Shown here: positions 9,301 to 16,872 of the stretch, in pieces | Position numbering within the stretch: the stretch's first letter is position 1 | Layout: each line of letters starts with the position of its first letter | NCBI RefSeq assembly: GCF_900113315.1 | Contig: NZ_FOZG01000001.1 | Location: forward strand, 868,001 to 932,000 | Direction of reading: 5' to 3' | DNA length: 64,000 nt | Source of the DNA: Sphingomonas jatrophae | GTDB taxonomy: Bacteria > Pseudomonadota > Alphaproteobacteria > Sphingomonadales > Sphingomonadaceae | Program-made: the position numbers and the translations under genes | Notes under the pieces: generated by a model | Seen by the model: the letters and a program-made list of their open reading frames with translations, nothing else | Told to the model about the DNA's origin: nothing | Database searches by the model: none

Positions 9301-9540
9301 GACGGTCGTGGTCAGCACCCGCTCGTACGGCGTGATGATGCGGCCTGCCATCTCCTCGGGAGCCAGACCGGAATATTGCCAGGCCACCGCGATCACCGGC
9401 ACGCGGATCTCGGGAAAGATGTCGACGGGGGTGCGCAACGCCGCGCCGATGCCTACCATCAGGATCAGCGCCGCCATGACGATGAAGGTCAGCGGCCGCG
9501 TCAGCGCGATCTTGACGATGTTGAGCATCGCTGGAGCCAT
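6346..9540 (-). CDS. RND efflux permease (AcrB-like, HAE family)
   Basis: This is a 1064-residue permease, the usual length for the family. It has the paired arrangement of one N-terminal membrane helix, a large periplasmic porter domain and a helix bundle, twice over. TM4 contains LAVGILVDDATVTIEN, with the two adjacent aspartates of the proton relay. Other marks are FPEIRVPVIAVAWQYSGLAPEEM near the N-terminus and CMGVATANSILVVSFA in the C-terminal half. The start was taken as ATG 9540 (MAPAMLN); ATG 9528 (MLNIVKIALTRP) is equally possible. It heads the pump operon and diverges from a LysR gene. The metal-binding motifs of CusA-type pumps are not evident, so an organic substrate is more likely. 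Confidence 0.93.
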   Translation of the reverse strand: MAPAMLNIVKIALTRPLTFIVMAALILMVGIGAALRTPVDIFPEIRVPVIAVAWQYSGLAPEEMAGRIITPYERVLTTTVNDIEHVESQSLQGIGVVKVFLQPNADVRTATAQVTSVSQTVLRQLPPGVTPPLILNYSASTVPIVQLAVTGPGLNEQQLFDIGQNQMRPQLVTVPGAAIPFPSGGRQRQVQIDIDPNALQARGLSAQDVGAAIAAQNQINPAGFAKIGSFQYSVKLNNAPSSVEALNDLPVKVVNGATIYMRDVAHVRDGSAPQTNVVHVDGHRSVLLTILKNGATSTLAIIQGIKDRIPDLAAGLPASLKIEPIGDQSLFVEAAVSGVVKEGAIAAALTSLMILLFLGSWRSTVIIALSIPLAVLAAVAALAAFGQTLNVMTLGGLALAVGILVDDATVTIENINWHLEQGKGVVQAILDGAAQIVTPAFVSLLCICIVFVPMFALPGVAGFLFVPMALSVVFAMIASFILSRTLVPTMAMYLLKPHKPGEDVHAAPPSRNPLVRFQRAFEVRFERVRARYGRWLGLAIGRRRPFMAGFVAVVLLSLLLVPFLGRNFFPAVDAGQITLHVRAPVGSRIEESAAIFDRIERRIRVLLGPGEVARMADNIGLPVSALNTVYNNSGTIGPQDGDILISLAEHHRPTSEHVAMLRRELPKSFPGVTFSMLPADITSQILNFGAPSPIDVQIAGKNAVANAAFAERLLRELRRVPGLADVRLQQTARYPQLNVDIDRTRIGQYGLTERDVTNSLASSLAGTSQTAPVFFLNPENGVSYPVVAQTPEYQLGSLNALSAVPVSGANAATQVLGGLGRIYRTNTNPVVSHYNIMPVLDIYAAPQDRDLGAVAADVQKVIDRFDKDKPKGTTVTLRGQYQTMNTAFSGLGFGLIGAVLLIYLLIVVNFQSWLDPFIIITALPGALAGIVWILFLTGTTLSVPALTGAIMCMGVATANSILVVSFARERLAELGDAAQAAMEAGMVRFRPVLMTALAMIIGMLPMAIGLGEGGEQNAPLGRAVIGGLIVATIATLFFVPTVFSYLHRKRRTAPPARDLDLAYA

Positions 9541-9618
9541 CCCCGAGCCCGACCGCGGCGAGGACCGCCGGAGCCGCATGCAGCGAAGGCGACTCCGCTG
9601 CACTGCAAAAAGTGTAAC

Positions 9619-9635
9619 GAACGTTGTCTCAGTTC
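9619..9635. promoter_or_regulatory. Candidate LysR operator dyad between pump operon and lysR
   Basis: The inverted repeat GAAC-N9-GTTC lies in the 139-bp divergent region. On the minus strand TTGAAC (9632-9637) and TACACT (9611-9616) could be pump promoter elements with a short 15-bp spacer. On the plus strand TATGAT at 9641-9646 is a good -10 for lysR. A dyad overlapping both promoters is the usual layout for a LysR regulator and its divergent target, but this is inference from position only. Confidence 0.35.
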
Positions 9636-9679
9636 AAATATATGATACGGCAGGATCGATATCTTTTGCGACCTGATCG

Positions 9680-10582
9680 ATGGAACTGCGCCACCTCCGC
9701 TACTTCGTCCGCGTTGCCGAGGAACGGCATTTCGGTCGCGCCGCTGCCGATCTCGGCATCTCGCAACCGCCGCTCAGCCAGCAGATCCGCGCGCTCGAGG
9801 AGGAACTGGGCGTGCCGCTGCTCGAGCGGACCAGCCGCCGTGTGGAGCTGACCGAAGCTGGCCGCCTGTTCCTGCCCGAGGCACGCGCCACGCTGGCGCA
9901 GGCGGCGCATGCCGCCGACGTTGCACGGCGGGCGCTGGCGGGAGAGATCGGCACGCTGGCCGTCGCCTTCTCAAGCTCGGTCCCGTTCGTGCCTGTGGTC
10001 GGCCGCGCGCTCGCAGGGTTCCGGCGCGATCACCCGGCCATCCACCTGACTTTGGCCGAGCTGCCGCGCGACGATCAGTTCGACCAACTCGCCACCCGCG
10101 CGATCGACCTCGGCTTCGTTCGCGGCTTCGAGCCCTTGCCGCTGCCGCCGCTCCTTTCCGCCATCCTGATCGGGGAGGAGCCGCTACTGGTCGCTATCCC
10201 GACTGACCATGCGCTGGCGCAAGAGGATCGACCGCTCGGCGCGGCCGATCTCGCCGGTCTGCCGGTGGTGCAATATCAGGCGGCGGCGGGCGCGGGCTTC
10301 ACCGATCACCTCTCCGCCATTTTCCGCCGTCGCGGGCTCGATCTGCATGTCGCGCAGGAGGTGGGTGGCCTTGCCAGCCTGATCGGCCTCGTCGCCGCGG
10401 GCATCGGCATCGCCCTCCTCCCCCGCTCGCTCGGCACGCTCAAGGCGGACGGGCTGACGTGGCGGCCCTTCGATGAGCCGGGCGCGCTCAGCCGCCTGTG
10501 GCTTGTCCATCATCAGCAATGGCCGAAGACCGCGCGCCTGTTCGCCGCATTGCTGAGCGCTGGTGCGGAGCAGGATGAATAG
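9680..10582 (+). CDS. LysR-family transcriptional regulator
   Basis: The 300-residue protein starts MELRHLRYFVRVAEERHFGR and has a complete N-terminal winged HTH (AAADLGISQPPLSQQIRALE, about residues 21-40). This is followed by an effector-binding domain with the two-lobe periplasmic-binding fold (GTLAVAFSSSVPFVPVVGRA; LASLIGLVAAGIGIALLPRS). It diverges from the RND pump operon, which makes the pump its most likely target. It is also 69 bp upstream of the co-directional dgoA-like gene, so control of that gene is an alternative. The inducer is unknown. Confidence 0.93.
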   Translation: MELRHLRYFVRVAEERHFGRAAADLGISQPPLSQQIRALEEELGVPLLERTSRRVELTEAGRLFLPEARATLAQAAHAADVARRALAGEIGTLAVAFSSSVPFVPVVGRALAGFRRDHPAIHLTLAELPRDDQFDQLATRAIDLGFVRGFEPLPLPPLLSAILIGEEPLLVAIPTDHALAQEDRPLGAADLAGLPVVQYQAAAGAGFTDHLSAIFRRRGLDLHVAQEVGGLASLIGLVAAGIGIALLPRSLGTLKADGLTWRPFDEPGALSRLWLVHHQQWPKTARLFAALLSAGAEQDE

Positions 10583-10651
10583 CGCAACCGCATGGCGATA
10601 GCCGGAATCGTCGGGTAAGTCGGCCCCCGCCCTGCCGCCGGAGACCTCAGA

Positions 10652-11284
10652 ATGACCGCTGCCGATCGTTTCAACGCGCTGCTGCGCGAATGCCCGCTCG
10701 TCGCAATCCTGCGCGGGCTGACGCCGGCGGAGGCGATCCCCGTTGCCGATGCGCTGCGGGACGCAGGGATCCGCATCCTCGAAGTGCCGCTCAACTCGCC
10801 CGATCCGCTCGCCAGCATCGCCGCGATCGCCGAGCGCCATGGCGACGCGCTGCTGGTCGGTGCGGGCACCGTGTTGGAGGTGGAGGATGTCGCACGCGTG
10901 GCGGCGGCGGGCGGGCAGCTGATCGTCTCGCCGTCCATCGACGAGGCGGTGATTGCGGCAACGGTTGCGGCCGGCCTGGTCTCGGCACCCGGCTATTTCA
11001 CGCCAACCGAGGCATTCCGCGCGCTGAAGGCGGGCGCGCATGCGCTGAAGCTGTTCCCGGCGGAAGCGGCATCGCCCGCCGTCGTCAAGGCGCAACGGGC
11101 GGTGCTGCCGCGCGTGCCGCTGCTCGTCGTCGGCGGCATCCAGCCGGACACGATGGCGCCTTATCTGGCGGCCGGCGCGGACGGCTTCGGGCTTGGCTCC
11201 GGCCTCTACAAGCCAGGCCTCTCCGCTGCCGAGGTGGGCAGCCGCGCGCGCGCTTTCGTGGCCACGCTGGCGGCGCTCGGCTGA
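10652..11284 (+). CDS. dgoA: 2-dehydro-3-deoxy-6-phosphogalactonate aldolase (DgoA-like)
   Basis: The 210-residue TIM-barrel aldolase belongs to the KDPG/KDPGal family. It reads PLVAILRGLTPAEA, EVPLNSPDPLASI, VGAGTVLEVEDV, HALKLFPAEAASPAVVKAQ with the Schiff-base lysine region, and GADGFGLGSGLYKPG. The PLNSP and GLGSxLY signatures fit DgoA better than Eda. DgoA cleaves 2-dehydro-3-deoxy-6-phosphogalactonate to pyruvate and glyceraldehyde 3-phosphate in the De Ley-Doudoroff galactose pathway. No dgoK kinase or dgoD dehydratase is adjacent, although the IlvD-family dehydratase and the arabinose/galactose-type dehydrogenase lie 7-15 kb away. The 166 bp after it holds no recognisable feature. Confidence 0.85.
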   Translation: MTAADRFNALLRECPLVAILRGLTPAEAIPVADALRDAGIRILEVPLNSPDPLASIAAIAERHGDALLVGAGTVLEVEDVARVAAAGGQLIVSPSIDEAVIAATVAAGLVSAPGYFTPTEAFRALKAGAHALKLFPAEAASPAVVKAQRAVLPRVPLLVVGGIQPDTMAPYLAAGADGFGLGSGLYKPGLSAAEVGSRARAFVATLAALG

Positions 11285-11450
11285 ACGGCGGTCGAGTTCA
11301 ATCCATCAACAACGCCGAGCGGCAGGAAGGCCGACGGTGGCGACGGCAGCGGAGGGAGGGCTGCCGAGGGTTGCGCCACCGCCGGCGCGAGCGCCACCGA
11401 TGCTCCGACGCACGAGGGGAGTGCGCGACGGAGACACCGGGGCGACCGCA

Positions 11451-14417
11451 TCAGTCGAGCGCGTAGCGAACGCCGAGCGCGAAGGTGCGGGCGAGGAGAA
11501 CGGTGCCGAGATTGTAACGCTCGAACCCGCCCTTATCCTCGAATTTGTAATATTCCTGCTGCTTGGTCTTGGTCAGGTTCACCGCATCGAAGGTGACGCC
11601 CATCCGATCCGTGACGTTGAGCGTCAACTGGAAGTCCAGGCTCTTGTCCGGCCGGCGCCACACGCCGATCGGATTGGCGAACAGCCGCGCTTCGTTCCGC
11701 TGCAGGAAGGCCTTGCGCCAAACATAAGACAGGCGCGCGCCGACCGGGCCGCGGTCATAGGCGGCCGTCACGTTGTACGAGAAGTCCGATACGCCGAAGA
11801 AGTCGGTCTTGGTCTCGCCCGTGACGTTTCCATTGATGTCGACCAGCGGGATGTTCTGCGACGACTTCAGGAAGGTGAACGACCCTTGCGCGCCCAGCCC
11901 CTTGAGGATGCCGGGCAGCCAGCGCGGGAACAGGGTGAAGCCCACCTCCGCCCCCTTCAGCACGCCGTCTGACGCATTTTCGGGCCGGGTGGTGAGGAAG
12001 CGATTGGTGTTCAGGCCGGTGCCGTTGACGTTGACCAACGAGGTGATCGGCACGACCAGCCCCTGGATCTCGCGCCGGAACAGCGTGCCGTACACCGCCA
12101 TGTCGCGATCGAAATACCACTCCAGGCCAAGGTCGAAATTCTTCGAGCGCGTCGGCTGTAGCGCGGGGTTGCCGCGCGTTCCGGTGCCGTAGCCGACCTG
12201 CGTCAGGTCGCCCGTTAGCGTATAGTTCGGGTTGAGATCGCCAAAGGCGGCGCGGCGCAGCGTCTCGCCATAATTGAAGCGCACGCGCACGCCGTCGAAC
12301 GGCTCGTAGCGCAGCGTCACGCTCGGCAGGAACTTGTGCGTGCCGACCGATCCATTGGTGGTCGTGCCGGCGAACCGATCGGTGAAGGTGACGTCCGTAT
12401 CCACATCGACGTAGCGGACACCGAACTGGCCGTTGAGCGGCCGGCCGAAGACCGACAGCTGCGTGTCTGCCTGCAGGTAGGCAGCCATGTTGACCTCGTT
12501 CACCCGGAAGACCGGGATGAAGTTGAAGTCGTCGCTCAGCCGGATGTTGTTGGTGACGGGCAGCCGCGACAGATAGAGCTGACGGACGGCATCGGCATTC
12601 GCCGCATTGGCATAGCCGTTGGGCGCGACCCACGAGCTGGGGATATCCGCCCGCCCGTCGAAGAAGCCCTTGTTGGTATACTGGAACTTTGGGTCTAGCG
12701 TGGCGAAGTTCACGCCCAGCACGCCCGCATCCGCGGTGCGGGAGAAGGAGCGTGCGCTGCGATCGTCATAACGAATGCCGCCCTTGATCTGGCGGAGGAA
12801 GCCGTCGTCCCACTTGTATTCGGCGTCGAGATGCAGCGTGTAGGCACCACCCTTGGTGATGTCGCCATTGTCGTACAGCTCACCAACCGTCCAGCTGGAC
12901 GGCTGTGCCAGCAGGGCATCGTCGGCGAAGTGGTAGGAGGGAACGCCACCCGCGGCGTTGAAGTCGACATCGATCCGGTTCGCCACGCGGGTGAGCCGCT
13001 GGGCAAAAAACGTCGTCTCGTTCTTGCTGGTCTGGCGTGACAAGTCGGCGGTGATCTTGCCGCCCTCGCCCACGTCCCATTTGCCGTTCAGCGCGTAGAC
13101 GAAGCCATCGGTCTTGCTCGAACCATAGTCGCCGCTCTGGAAGCCGAAAACATTGTAGGCGTTGCGCGCCTTGACGATGTTGGAGCCTTCGTAAAGCTCG
13201 ACCTGGGTCGGTGCGGGATCCCAGAAATCGACGAAGCTGAACTGCAGGCTGTTATAGGTGGTGCCGCGGAAGCCCGAGTAGAACACCTCAGCCGTGTAGA
13301 CGGAGCTGTCGTTCGGCGCCCATTGCAGTGCGGCGTTGACTGACGGCCGCTCGCGCTTGCCGCGCAGATCGGACGAGAAGATAGCGTCCCGCGACAGCAG
13401 ATAGGGCGTCGCCACGCCGTTGACGAGCATCGTCGAGCCGGCGGTGTCGGCCAGGCCCGCGTCCGTGCCCACCTGCCACTCGCCCGCGCCCGGGCCGCGG
13501 ATGAACGCGCCTGTGATCGGGTCGGTCGCCGCCGGGAAGATGCGCTGATACGGCAACAGGCCGCTGCCCGCTGGCGGCGTCGCAGTGGCGAACGGCACCT
13601 GCGCACCGGCAGTCACCGCCATGTTGCGATACTTCGTGCGCGTATAGCTGCCGTTGATCAGGATGCCGATGTCACCGATGCCGGTTTCCCAGCGATTGCT
13701 GACCAGCGCCGAGACGTTCGGGTTATACGTATCCGCCTGCTCGTTGTAGATGCCGCGGGCGAGGCCGGAGATGGCGAAACCGTCGAAATCGAATGGCCGG
13801 CGGGTGAAGACGTCGATCTGGCCGGCGATGCCCGTCTCGATCTGCTCGGCGGCGCGGGTCTTGTAGACATCGACCCGCTTGACGAGGTTGGCGGGGATGT
13901 CCTGAAGGCTGAACGACTGCCCGGTGGTGGTAAAGATGTTACGGCCGTTCAGCGTGGTCAGCGCATCGGGCAGGCCGCGGATGGAGATCGCCGCCGCCTC
14001 GCCGCCGGTGCGGTCGGTAACCTGGATGCCAGTGACGCGCTGGAGCGCCTCGATCACGTTGTTGTCGGGCAGCTTGCCGACATCCTCGGCGACGATCGAA
14101 TCGACCACCTGCACCGCGTCGCGCTTGACGTTGAGCGCACCGACGATCGATGCGCGCACGCCCGTCACGACGATCTCGTCGGCAGCGGGTGCATGCGCGC
14201 TTGCCGCAGAGCCGCCGGCGGCGGCATCGCTGACGTTGCCGCCCACCTGGCCCTCGGCAACCGAGTTGGTGCTGCGCGCGGGCGTACCGTCCGAGGCCGT
14301 CTCGGCCTGGTCCTTCGGCACGCCGCCCGTAGCCGGCGGCGTCTGCGCCCATGCCGGCGCGGCAGCCAGGAAGGAGAGCGCCGAAACGGAGCCCAAAATC
14401 GTCGCCTTCAACCTCAT
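11451..14417 (-). CDS. TonB-dependent receptor, probably for arabino-oligosaccharides
   Basis: The 988-residue receptor starts MRLKATILGSVSALSFLAAA with a signal peptide ending AWAQ. It has a TonB box (ADEIVVTGVRASI), a plug (DNNVIEALQRVTGIQV, AISIRGLPDALTTLNGR) and a long barrel ending with the aromatic-rich C-terminus NLGTVLLARTFALGVRYALD. I chose the ATG at 14417 because GGGAGGGG precedes it and the upstream extension lacks a signal sequence. It sits next to secreted arabinan-degrading enzymes and shares a candidate operator with the arabinose genes. Import of arabinan fragments is therefore inferred; the sequence itself does not give the substrate. Confidence 0.92.
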   Translation of the reverse strand: MRLKATILGSVSALSFLAAAPAWAQTPPATGGVPKDQAETASDGTPARSTNSVAEGQVGGNVSDAAAGGSAASAHAPAADEIVVTGVRASIVGALNVKRDAVQVVDSIVAEDVGKLPDNNVIEALQRVTGIQVTDRTGGEAAAISIRGLPDALTTLNGRNIFTTTGQSFSLQDIPANLVKRVDVYKTRAAEQIETGIAGQIDVFTRRPFDFDGFAISGLARGIYNEQADTYNPNVSALVSNRWETGIGDIGILINGSYTRTKYRNMAVTAGAQVPFATATPPAGSGLLPYQRIFPAATDPITGAFIRGPGAGEWQVGTDAGLADTAGSTMLVNGVATPYLLSRDAIFSSDLRGKRERPSVNAALQWAPNDSSVYTAEVFYSGFRGTTYNSLQFSFVDFWDPAPTQVELYEGSNIVKARNAYNVFGFQSGDYGSSKTDGFVYALNGKWDVGEGGKITADLSRQTSKNETTFFAQRLTRVANRIDVDFNAAGGVPSYHFADDALLAQPSSWTVGELYDNGDITKGGAYTLHLDAEYKWDDGFLRQIKGGIRYDDRSARSFSRTADAGVLGVNFATLDPKFQYTNKGFFDGRADIPSSWVAPNGYANAANADAVRQLYLSRLPVTNNIRLSDDFNFIPVFRVNEVNMAAYLQADTQLSVFGRPLNGQFGVRYVDVDTDVTFTDRFAGTTTNGSVGTHKFLPSVTLRYEPFDGVRVRFNYGETLRRAAFGDLNPNYTLTGDLTQVGYGTGTRGNPALQPTRSKNFDLGLEWYFDRDMAVYGTLFRREIQGLVVPITSLVNVNGTGLNTNRFLTTRPENASDGVLKGAEVGFTLFPRWLPGILKGLGAQGSFTFLKSSQNIPLVDINGNVTGETKTDFFGVSDFSYNVTAAYDRGPVGARLSYVWRKAFLQRNEARLFANPIGVWRRPDKSLDFQLTLNVTDRMGVTFDAVNLTKTKQQEYYKFEDKGGFERYNLGTVLLARTFALGVRYALD

Positions 14418-14450
14418 CACACCCCTCCCAAGACGCCGTTCGAACGCGGC

Positions 14451-14492
14451 ATTAGTCGGACATTTGCTACGCCGCGCCCCTGCGCCAGACAA
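14451..14492 (-). promoter_or_regulatory. Candidate promoter and GntR-type operator of the TonB receptor gene
   Basis: On the minus strand TTGTCT (14487-14492) and TAGCAA (14464-14469) are 17 bp apart. Immediately downstream is AATGTCCGACTAA (14452-14464), containing GTC-C-GAC. The same 10-base pattern TGTCSGASTA is found at the same place in the dehydrogenase promoter (22012-22024) and the mutarotase promoter (24285-24297). A repressor bound here would cover the transcription start. Confidence 0.5.
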
Positions 14493-14766
14493 GTGGCAAT
14501 TGCAACAGATTTGCATGACCACCGTCACAAAGGGAGCGCGCATCCTTTCAGATGTGCCTCGAACGCAACGCACCGGGCACCAGATTACTACGACAAGGGG
14601 AGCGGCTTACGGAGCGTCGGACGGACCTGCTCGCAGCAGCGTTCACTTCACCAGCTGAGGGTGCGCAGAGGATCGCGCCTGACGAGCGCCGACAGCCGCA
14701 GCCAAGCGAGCGCGCGGTCGCAGGGGCTGATCCCTGTCGCTCAGCGACTCCAGCTACCTTCAGAAT

Positions 14767-14797
14767 CCGCCAGCGTCATCGCTGACGAAGCTGGCGG
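14767..14797 (-). terminator. Hairpin after the arabinanase operon
   Basis: CCGCCAGC (14767-14774) pairs with GCTGGCGG (14790-14797), and an inner GTCA/TGAC stem closes a 4-base loop with a 3-base bulge. It lies 25 bp beyond the last stop codon of the minus-strand operon. There is no long T-run, so it may be a terminator or an RNA-stabilising 3' stem. Confidence 0.5.
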
Positions 14798-14821
14798 CAT
14801 GCCCAATTCAGTCGACCCGGC

Positions 14822-15841
14822 TCACACCCGCCCGTTGGCGCGCGGCACGCCGAAATCGGGCACGCCATCCGCCTTGTAGCCGAAGGGCTGGACGCGCGTG
14901 TGGCGGTTGGGATCGAACAGGGGATCGCCCTTGATCTCCTTATAGTCGCGCGCATGATAGACGAGCATGTCGCGCCCGCGCTCGTCCACCGTGAAGCTGT
15001 TGTGGCCAGGGCCGTAGATGCGGTTCGCCTCCGATGTCTGGAAGACGGGCGTCGGCGATTTCATCCAGCTCTTCGGGTCCATGATGTCCGCATCGTCGCG
15101 CGCGGTCAGCATGCCCATGCAGTAACGCGCGTCGGTGGCGCTGGCAGAATAGGTGATGAACAGCCGGCCGTTGCGCGCCAGCAGGGCCGGCGCCTCCGCC
15201 ACCTTGAAGCCCTGCACCTCCCACGCCAGTTCGGGCACGGTCAGCCGCGCAGGCTTGGCCGCCAGCGTCAGCGGGGTCGCCATCGGCGCCAGATAGAGGT
15301 TGGAGTTGGTCTCGATCCCCGGCTCCCGCTGCGCCCAGCAGAAGTAGCGCTGGCCGCGGTGGACGAAGCTGGTCGAATCGAGGTTGAAGCTGTCCCACGG
15401 CGTTTGGAACTGGCCGAGCTCGGACCAGCCGCCCGCCATCGGATCGGCCCCGTCGCACGCCACCGCATAGGTGCGGATGCGGAACACGTCCTCGCCGCCG
15501 CCGCTCGGGCCGGCGGCGAAATACATGATCCAGCGATTGTCGATCAGGTGCAGCTCGGGCGCCCAGATGAAGCCCGACAACGGCCCGCTGGCCTGATGCC
15601 GCCACAGCACCCGCTCCTGCGCGGTGGCGAGGCCGGCGAGCGTCTTCGCCCGGCGCAGCACCAGCCGGTCATATTCGGGGACGGAGCCGGTCATGTAATA
15701 CCAGCCGTCCGTGTGGCGGAAGATCTGCGCGTCGGCGCGCTGGCGGACGAGCGGGTTGCTCAAGCCGGTCTGGCGCGCGCTGCGGGCGAGCGCGGGGGTG
15801 GCCACGGCTCCGGCGAGGAACAGGCGGCGGTCGATCATCAT
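14822..15841 (-). CDS. Glycoside hydrolase family 43, likely exo-acting alpha-L-arabinofuranosidase
   Basis: The 339-residue enzyme starts MMIDRRLFLAGAVATPALAR, a twin-arginine-like export signal. It continues with a five-bladed propeller: PLVRQRADAQIFRHTDGWYY (first catalytic Asp region), SGFIWAPELHLIDNRW, FNLDSTSFVHRGQRYFCW, GFKVAEAPALLARNGR (general acid Glu) and IYGPGHNSFTVDERG. These are GH43 blade motifs of the arabinofuranosidase-like subgroup. GGAGG lies 8 bp before the chosen start. It follows the second GH43 gene by 3 bp and is the last gene of the operon. The exact linkage specificity is inferred from its neighbours. Confidence 0.85.
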   Translation of the reverse strand: MMIDRRLFLAGAVATPALARSARQTGLSNPLVRQRADAQIFRHTDGWYYMTGSVPEYDRLVLRRAKTLAGLATAQERVLWRHQASGPLSGFIWAPELHLIDNRWIMYFAAGPSGGGEDVFRIRTYAVACDGADPMAGGWSELGQFQTPWDSFNLDSTSFVHRGQRYFCWAQREPGIETNSNLYLAPMATPLTLAAKPARLTVPELAWEVQGFKVAEAPALLARNGRLFITYSASATDARYCMGMLTARDDADIMDPKSWMKSPTPVFQTSEANRIYGPGHNSFTVDERGRDMLVYHARDYKEIKGDPLFDPNRHTRVQPFGYKADGVPDFGVPRANGRV

Positions 15842-15844
15842 GGG

Positions 15845-16840
15845 TCAGTCCTCCAGCACGGGCCAGCCGTCCGCACCCCAGCGGATCGGGGCGATGCGCA
15901 GCGTCGGCGCGCCTTTGTTCTCGCGGTCGTAAGCGTGCCACACGACATAGTCGGTGCCGTCCTTGTCGCGCATCACGCCGGCATGGCCGGGTCCGCGCCA
16001 GCGCTGCTTCTCGGGCAAATCGGCGCGGATGAAGATGGTGCCCTGCCCGTTCATCAGGGGGCTGCCGTCCTTGCCCACATAGGGCCCGGTGATCGCCTTC
16101 GATCGCCCGACGACGGTATAGTAGGTGCTCTGCGCGCCCTTGCAGCAATAATCGTAGCTAACGATCAGCCAGTAATAGCCGCCGCGATCGATGATGAACG
16201 GTGCCTCCACCGGCGCCGGGCCACCTGCCGGTGCCGGCCGCCTCGCAAGCGAGACAGGATGCCTGGCGTCGAGCGGCTTGCCCGTCTTCGCATCGAGCGC
16301 GAACAGCTTGATCCCCGACCAGAAGCTGCCGAGCGCCAGCCAGTGCCTGCCGTCGCGATCACGCACGAAGTTCGGATCGATCGCGTTGTAATCGTCGCCC
16401 GGCATCGACTGGACAACCAGCCCCTCGTCCCGCCAGCCATAATTGGGCGAGGCGCGGTCGAGCGTCTTGCTGGTGGCGAGCCCGATGGCGGAGCGGTTCG
16501 ATCCGAAGGTCGAGACCGAATAATAGAGCCGGTAGCGCCCGTTCACGAAGCTGATGTCGGGCGCCCACATGTCGCGCGCGCCCGGCACCGCCTTCGTCGC
16601 CCAATCGGGCAGCTTGTCGAGCGGCTTGGGCGCCGCCTTCCACGTGACGAGATCGGTCGAGGTCTTTGCCGACAGGCCGGTCGAGAAGGCGTAATAGGTA
16701 TCGCCCTCTCGGATCATCACCGGATCGTGCGTCGGCGCGATGTCGCCGGTCAGGCGGTCGTTGAGCGAGCCGCCCGGCGGCGCGGCCTGCACGCAGGCCG
16801 CCATCACCACTCCCAGCGCAGCGAACAGTGCTTTGCGCAT
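15845..16840 (-). CDS. Arabinan endo-1,5-alpha-L-arabinosidase (GH43)
   Basis: The 331-residue enzyme has an N-terminal signal (MRKALFAALGVVMAAC), possibly a lipoprotein signal with Cys16. A GH43 domain of the endo-arabinanase type follows. Motifs are APTHDPVMIREGDTYYAF with the candidate catalytic Asp39, ARDMWAPDISFVNGRYRLYY, YNAIDPNFVRDRDGRHWLALGSF split across the second Asp region, PVEAPFIIDRGGYYWL with the acid Glu, and RGPGHAGVMRDKDG. It would cut the alpha-1,5-arabinan backbone outside the cytoplasm. It lies 32 bp after the GH51 gene and 3 bp before the other GH43 gene, in one operon. Confidence 0.88.
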   Translation of the reverse strand: MRKALFAALGVVMAACVQAAPPGGSLNDRLTGDIAPTHDPVMIREGDTYYAFSTGLSAKTSTDLVTWKAAPKPLDKLPDWATKAVPGARDMWAPDISFVNGRYRLYYSVSTFGSNRSAIGLATSKTLDRASPNYGWRDEGLVVQSMPGDDYNAIDPNFVRDRDGRHWLALGSFWSGIKLFALDAKTGKPLDARHPVSLARRPAPAGGPAPVEAPFIIDRGGYYWLIVSYDYCCKGAQSTYYTVVGRSKAITGPYVGKDGSPLMNGQGTIFIRADLPEKQRWRGPGHAGVMRDKDGTDYVVWHAYDRENKGAPTLRIAPIRWGADGWPVLED

Positions 16841-16872
16841 CTTCCTCTCCCCCTTGTGGCGGTGACCGCGCG

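Larger units (their letters stand above)
14418..14821. other. 404-bp non-coding gap between GH43 operon end and TonB receptor
   Basis: This gap holds the receptor promoter and a candidate operator at its left end (14451-14492), and a hairpin after the GH43 gene at its right end (14767-14797). A short inverted repeat TGCAA-N5-TTGCA is at 14501-14515, just upstream of the predicted -35 element. I see no convincing gene in the middle; short plus-strand frames there lack ribosome sites and protein-like composition. Confidence 0.6.

Noticed and set aside
7297-9645. 782-codon plus-strand open frame opposite the RND permease
   Set aside because: Arginine-, histidine- and glutamine-rich shadow of a fully recognisable permease on the other strand; no ribosome site and no family pattern.
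14568-14785. Short plus-strand frames in the receptor/GH43 gap
   Set aside because: No ribosome site, biased composition, and overlap with regulatory and hairpin sequence.
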